Assembly (NCBI GenBank): GCA_036501535.1
Contig: DASYAE010000237.1
Location: 129,569-193,568 of the forward strand
Length of the DNA stretch: 64,000 nucleotides
Direction of reading: 5' to 3'
DNA from: DASYAE01 sp036501535
GTDB taxonomy: Bacteria; Actinomycetota; Actinomycetes; Streptomycetales; Catenulisporaceae
The notes under the pieces were generated by a model. The model searched no databases and had not been told where the DNA came from. It worked only from the letters and a program-made list of their open reading frames with translations. Below are positions 61,434 to 64,000 of the stretch, piece by piece. How positions within the stretch are numbered: the first letter of the stretch is position 1; each line of letters begins with the position of its first letter. The position numbers and the translations under genes are program-made.

Positions 61434-61618
61434 GCGCCCGCGGTCCCTGCAATCCGGCTGGAAGACGGCTCGAATTGTGCTTGAGCCCGGCTGGCGAGAT
61501 CGCGGCTCTTCGAACTTGACCGTGCTGGACTTGTTCGGTTGGTCGTCTGCCAGCGGATGATGGCGCGGGCCAGGATAACGATGTGCGCGCGGTTGTCGGC
61601 GCGGGTATGCGGTGGTCC
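61434..61618. other. Intergenic region with a possible transposase trace
   Basis: The 185 bp between convergent genes hold no complete gene. In one leftward frame at about 61543-61600 the sequence DNRAHIVILARAIIRWQ can be read, which looks like the C-terminal end of a DDE transposase, but it has no start and runs into unrelated sequence. Together with the ISL3 remnant at 63194 it may mark decayed mobile DNA at the cluster edge. Confidence 0.3.
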
Positions 61619-62599
61619 TTATTCTTCGATCTTGCGGGCGTACGTGGTTGCGCTGTGGGTGATCGTGAAGCCTGCGCGTTCGTAGACCTGGAATGCGCCG
61701 GCAGGGTTGTCCGAGTCCACATCGAGGCTTGCCGTCTCGAAACCTCTGACCACGGCCTCCGACAGTGCCGCGCCGATCAAGGCGGTGGCGACGCCGCGTC
61801 GGCGGTATCCGCGGTGGGTGGTAATGGTCGCGAGGCAGACCTGGTGTGGGCCGGTGTGTCCGGTTCGCTCCGTGACGCAGGCACTGAGGATATATCCACC
61901 GATCTCGCCTGTGCCCGAGTCGAGCATCAGAAAGCTCAACCCCGGGCGAAACGTCGGATGAGAAAAGCGGCGCTCCCAGGCCTCTGCGGGGACCGGGGCG
62001 GCACCCGGGTGGTACGGGACGAACGAGTCGTTGTGCACCTGGCGTAGCTCCTCGACGTACCGCGGAGCGAAACGGCTGACCACGAGGCCGCTGCCTGGTG
62101 CCGCAATCCAGGCATCGAACTCGGCTGGATCACGCGGCAGCGCCCTGGCCATCTCGAGGCTGCGTTTGCCCGTCTCGAAGCTGCAGGCGCGCGCGAGCTC
62201 GGCAGAACCTGGCGCGTCCTCGAGTTCGAGGACCACCAGGCCCTCGGCGTCGGGGAAGGAGCGCTCATGCAGATCGGGAGCCGCCTTCAAGCCCCGCTGG
62301 ACGATCTCGGTTCCGATGCCCTGTCGACGGAACGCCGGATGGACCATGCCCCACAAGAGCATGCGGTGGTCCGGGTTCGCGGCCACCCGGGAGAAGAGCA
62401 TGCCGAATGCGATGAGCTTCCTGTCGGCGAAGGCACCGAACCTGGCCGGCACCGCCACGCGCCACGCGTCGTCGAACGACCTGTCCATCTCGTCGGCGGC
62501 CCACAGTTCGCCGACCGGGTCCGCCGCGTGGACGGCGTTGTTCAACTCGGCCATCGCGGTCGCGTCCGCACGGGTCAGCGCCCGCCATTGGAGGTCCAT
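61619..62599 (-). CDS. Tandem-GNAT acetyltransferase
   Basis: A 326-aa protein made of two GNAT domains. The first has MVHPAFRRQGIGTEIVQRGL (acetyl-CoA loop), the second ATITTHRGYRRRGVATALIGAAL and DSDNPAGAFQVYERAGF. The double arrangement resembles mycothiol synthase MshD and related actinobacterial enzymes, usually with the C-terminal domain active. It transfers an acetyl group from acetyl-CoA to an amine. Its substrate is unknown; acetylation of the cluster product as self-protection is possible but not supported by operon structure. The ATG is at 62599 with only a weak ribosome binding site. Confidence 0.9.
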   Translation of the reverse strand: MDLQWRALTRADATAMAELNNAVHAADPVGELWAADEMDRSFDDAWRVAVPARFGAFADRKLIAFGMLFSRVAANPDHRMLLWGMVHPAFRRQGIGTEIVQRGLKAAPDLHERSFPDAEGLVVLELEDAPGSAELARACSFETGKRSLEMARALPRDPAEFDAWIAAPGSGLVVSRFAPRYVEELRQVHNDSFVPYHPGAAPVPAEAWERRFSHPTFRPGLSFLMLDSGTGEIGGYILSACVTERTGHTGPHQVCLATITTHRGYRRRGVATALIGAALSEAVVRGFETASLDVDSDNPAGAFQVYERAGFTITHSATTYARKIEE

Positions 62600-62711
62600 G
62601 AGCGCAGCTTAAGGCGGACCCGGGCGCTCGGAACTTCCCTTCCCGGCACTGAGGACAGGTAGGTCGCCTCGGTCGATCTGGTGTAGCCGGGTGCGGTCGG
62701 CGCCTAGGAGA

Positions 62712-63209
62712 TCAGTTGGCTGAGTGCACGCCTTGCTCCTTGCTCAGCAAGGTACCGCGCGGTTCGAAGCCGGCCGAGGAGTAGAAGCGGACAGCTCCCT
62801 TGTTCGGCGCGAAGATACCGGCATAGATGATCGAGACACCGCGCTCGGTGGCCGCTTGCTCGGCCGCCATCAGCAGGGCCCTCCCAATCCCCTCGCCGCG
62901 ATGTCCATCCACGACAACGGTGTGGATATCGGCCGAGCGGCGGGGAATCAGAATCTGATGGTCTGGGGGATCGGCCCGCAGTACCAGCTCCACCATGCCC
63001 ACTACCTCACCCACCACCTCGGCGACCAGGATCACCACCTTGGACTCGGCCCCCGAAAGCATCTCCTCGAAGTGCCTGCGCACGGCCCCGACGTCGGGCA
63101 TGCGATAGACGGCCTGATCGAGTTGGACATGCCTTTCGGCATTCGCGAGTCGCAGGCGGACAAGCGCGGGCGCGTCGTCCTGCGCTGCGGCCCTCACCAA
63201 GATCGACAT
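62712..63209 (-). CDS. GNAT family N-acetyltransferase
   Basis: A 165-aa single-domain GNAT enzyme: ILVRAAAQDDAPALVRLRLANAERH at the start, DIHTVVVDGHRGEGIGRALLMAAEQAA as the acetyl-CoA-binding motif and IFAPNKGAVRFYSSAGFEPR as the C-terminal motif. All core elements are present, so it should be active. The substrate is unknown. Its first codons overlap the 3' end of the ISL3 transposase remnant by 16 nt on the same strand. It is not obviously part of the biosynthetic cluster. Confidence 0.9.
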   Translation of the reverse strand: MSILVRAAAQDDAPALVRLRLANAERHVQLDQAVYRMPDVGAVRRHFEEMLSGAESKVVILVAEVVGEVVGMVELVLRADPPDHQILIPRRSADIHTVVVDGHRGEGIGRALLMAAEQAATERGVSIIYAGIFAPNKGAVRFYSSAGFEPRGTLLSKEQGVHSAN

Positions 63210-63502
63210 GAATCAGAGCTTTTCATCCCGCCTGCCAGACCACAAGTGCGGTAGCCAAATGCGCAGCAGGCATCAGTCTTGATCACGCGTTTGGTACCTT
63301 CGGAGCCGGCGTTGGCGACGCCGGTGGTGATGGCGGCGAGGATCTCCGGCCACCAGGTCGAGATCGTGCCCGCAAGGCGTTCCATCTCGGGCAGGCCGCA
63401 GCCGGCGGCGTTCTCGTAGAACCTGATCAGCAGGGCGCTGGTCTGTGTCCGGTTCGGATGCGTACCGTGCAACGCGAGCAGGTCCATCAGCTCGCAATTC
63501 AC
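63194..63502 (-). pseudogene. Remnant of an ISL3-family transposase
   Basis: A 102-aa reading frame whose middle, RFYENAAGCGLPEMERLAGTISTWWPEILAAITTGVANAGSEGTKRVIK, matches the C-terminal end of ISL3-type DDE transposases, which normally read W-W-P-E-I-L, T-G-x-x-N-A-x-S-E-G, N-R-x-I-K. The N-terminal 300 or so residues are missing, and the sequence after about residue 80 no longer follows the family. It is a decayed insertion sequence fragment. No terminal repeats were found. Confidence 0.82.
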
Positions 63503-63503
63503 A

Positions 63504-63525
63504 GCCCCTGCCCGAAGGCAGGGGC
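63504..63525. terminator. Hairpin after the secreted protein gene
   Basis: GCCCCTGCC pairs perfectly with GGCAGGGGC (9 bp) around a CGAA loop. It lies about 20 nt beyond the stop of the leftward gene at 63545 and is its likely terminator. Confidence 0.75.
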
Positions 63526-63544
63526 CGTGCCCTATGCGGGGAGC

Positions 63545-64000
63545 CTAGGGGCAGACGAAGTAGTGCCCCGTCGACTCGTTGCCGTCGTCATTGCCGTTGT
63601 TGAAGTTCGCGTAGTTTCCGTCGGGGAGTATGAAGACGGCACCGCCGAACGCGACCGTCCAGAGCGCGTTGGGATCGTTGGGGTCGGCTGAGCAGGACGG
63701 CGAGGTGCTGGTCAGCTCGATCGAGTTCAGGAGGACGTAGTTGCGCTGGCCGTCGCCGACACACGGGTTGAATCCGAGCGCCTGAGAGCACTCGAATGAG
63801 TACCCTTCCCAACCGGTGTCGCCCTCGTTGTACAGTCCGGCGGTGACGGAGGCCTGCTGGCAGCCGACGACCTGCGTGCCCTTCTCACAGAGGAGCTCCA
63901 CCTGCCCTTGCCCGTAGTAGGCGCTCCCGTCGGCCTCCCAGCCCGTCAGGATGTCGACGCACAGGACGGCCTGATACGTGCCGTCGTTCCCGAACGCCAC
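63545..64000 (-). CDS. Secreted Cys-containing protein, 5' end outside window
   Basis: 151 residues of an open frame that reaches the window edge; the apparent GTG at 64000 is probably internal. It has many Gly, Asn, Asp, Tyr and Cys residues (ELLCEKGTQVVGCQQASV, FECSQALGFNPCVGDGQ, TSPSCSADPNDPN and a final YFVCP), typical of small disulphide-bonded extracellular actinomycete proteins. A signal peptide would lie beyond the edge. No family or function is recognised. Confidence 0.7.
   Translation of the reverse strand: MAFGNDGTYQAVLCVDILTGWEADGSAYYGQGQVELLCEKGTQVVGCQQASVTAGLYNEGDTGWEGYSFECSQALGFNPCVGDGQRNYVLLNSIELTSTSPSCSADPNDPNALWTVAFGGAVFILPDGNYANFNNGNDDGNESTGHYFVCP

Noticed and set aside
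1..64000. tRNA, rRNA, CRISPR arrays, riboswitches or attachment sites
   Set aside because: Nothing in the non-coding gaps had the conserved elements or regular repeats these require.

Overview
The window is very GC-rich, its short same-strand genes are packed with 4-base stop/start overlaps, and it carries WXG100-like and EACC1 proteins, large NRPS genes and a Wadjet operon. Together these point to a filamentous actinomycete (Streptomyces, Catenulispora or Actinospica type). The species cannot be named from the sequence. No rRNA, tRNA or CRISPR array was seen.

Layout. (1) 1-2070: the end of a DUF998-like membrane protein gene, then a two-gene EACC1 / truncated-caspase unit that closes in a strong hairpin. 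(2) 2105-5321: a carbohydrate ABC transporter (binding lipoprotein and two permeases, no ATPase) behind two LacI-like operators. (3) 5694-12925: a frameshifted stand-alone condensation-domain gene, two tandemly duplicated small proteins, a 1322-aa RHS/YD-repeat polymorphic toxin and a divergent WXG100-like partner. (4) 13056-24275: a YchJ-family gene, an HTH protein and a DUF2786 protein, followed upstream on the same strand by the complete Wadjet anti-plasmid operon jetABCD. (5) About 24300-61430: a biosynthetic gene cluster. (6) 61619-64000: two GNAT acetyltransferases, an ISL3 transposase remnant and a secreted protein cut by the window edge.

The cluster has a leftward operon (type II thioesterase, DUF885 metallopeptidase-like protein, A-T didomain, ACT protein, second A-T didomain, flavin halogenase). 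Facing it is a rightward operon (Fe/2-oxoglutarate hydroxylase of the VioC/AsnO type, MFS exporter, CmlA-like diiron beta-hydroxylase, B12-type radical SAM enzyme, stand-alone A domain). A separate rightward block follows: a 35-aa peptide gene with a hairpin, three NRPS proteins (T-C-A-T-C, A-T-C-T-C and A-T-C, each with a short half-C-like N-terminus) and an aminopeptidase-T-like protein. A leftward operon closes the region (53-aa protein, S9 peptidase, 200-aa protein), opposite a thioesterase-like hydrolase with a Cys nucleophile motif.

The likely product is a peptide with beta-hydroxylated, possibly halogenated and possibly C-methylated residues. Several carrier domains lack an A domain in cis and must be loaded in trans, and there is no terminal TE. 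The closest thing to an undescribed system is this cluster. Two features stand out in it: the 35-aa ORF with its own terminator ahead of the NRPS genes, and a domain shared by the tail of the stand-alone A protein and the separate 200-aa protein.
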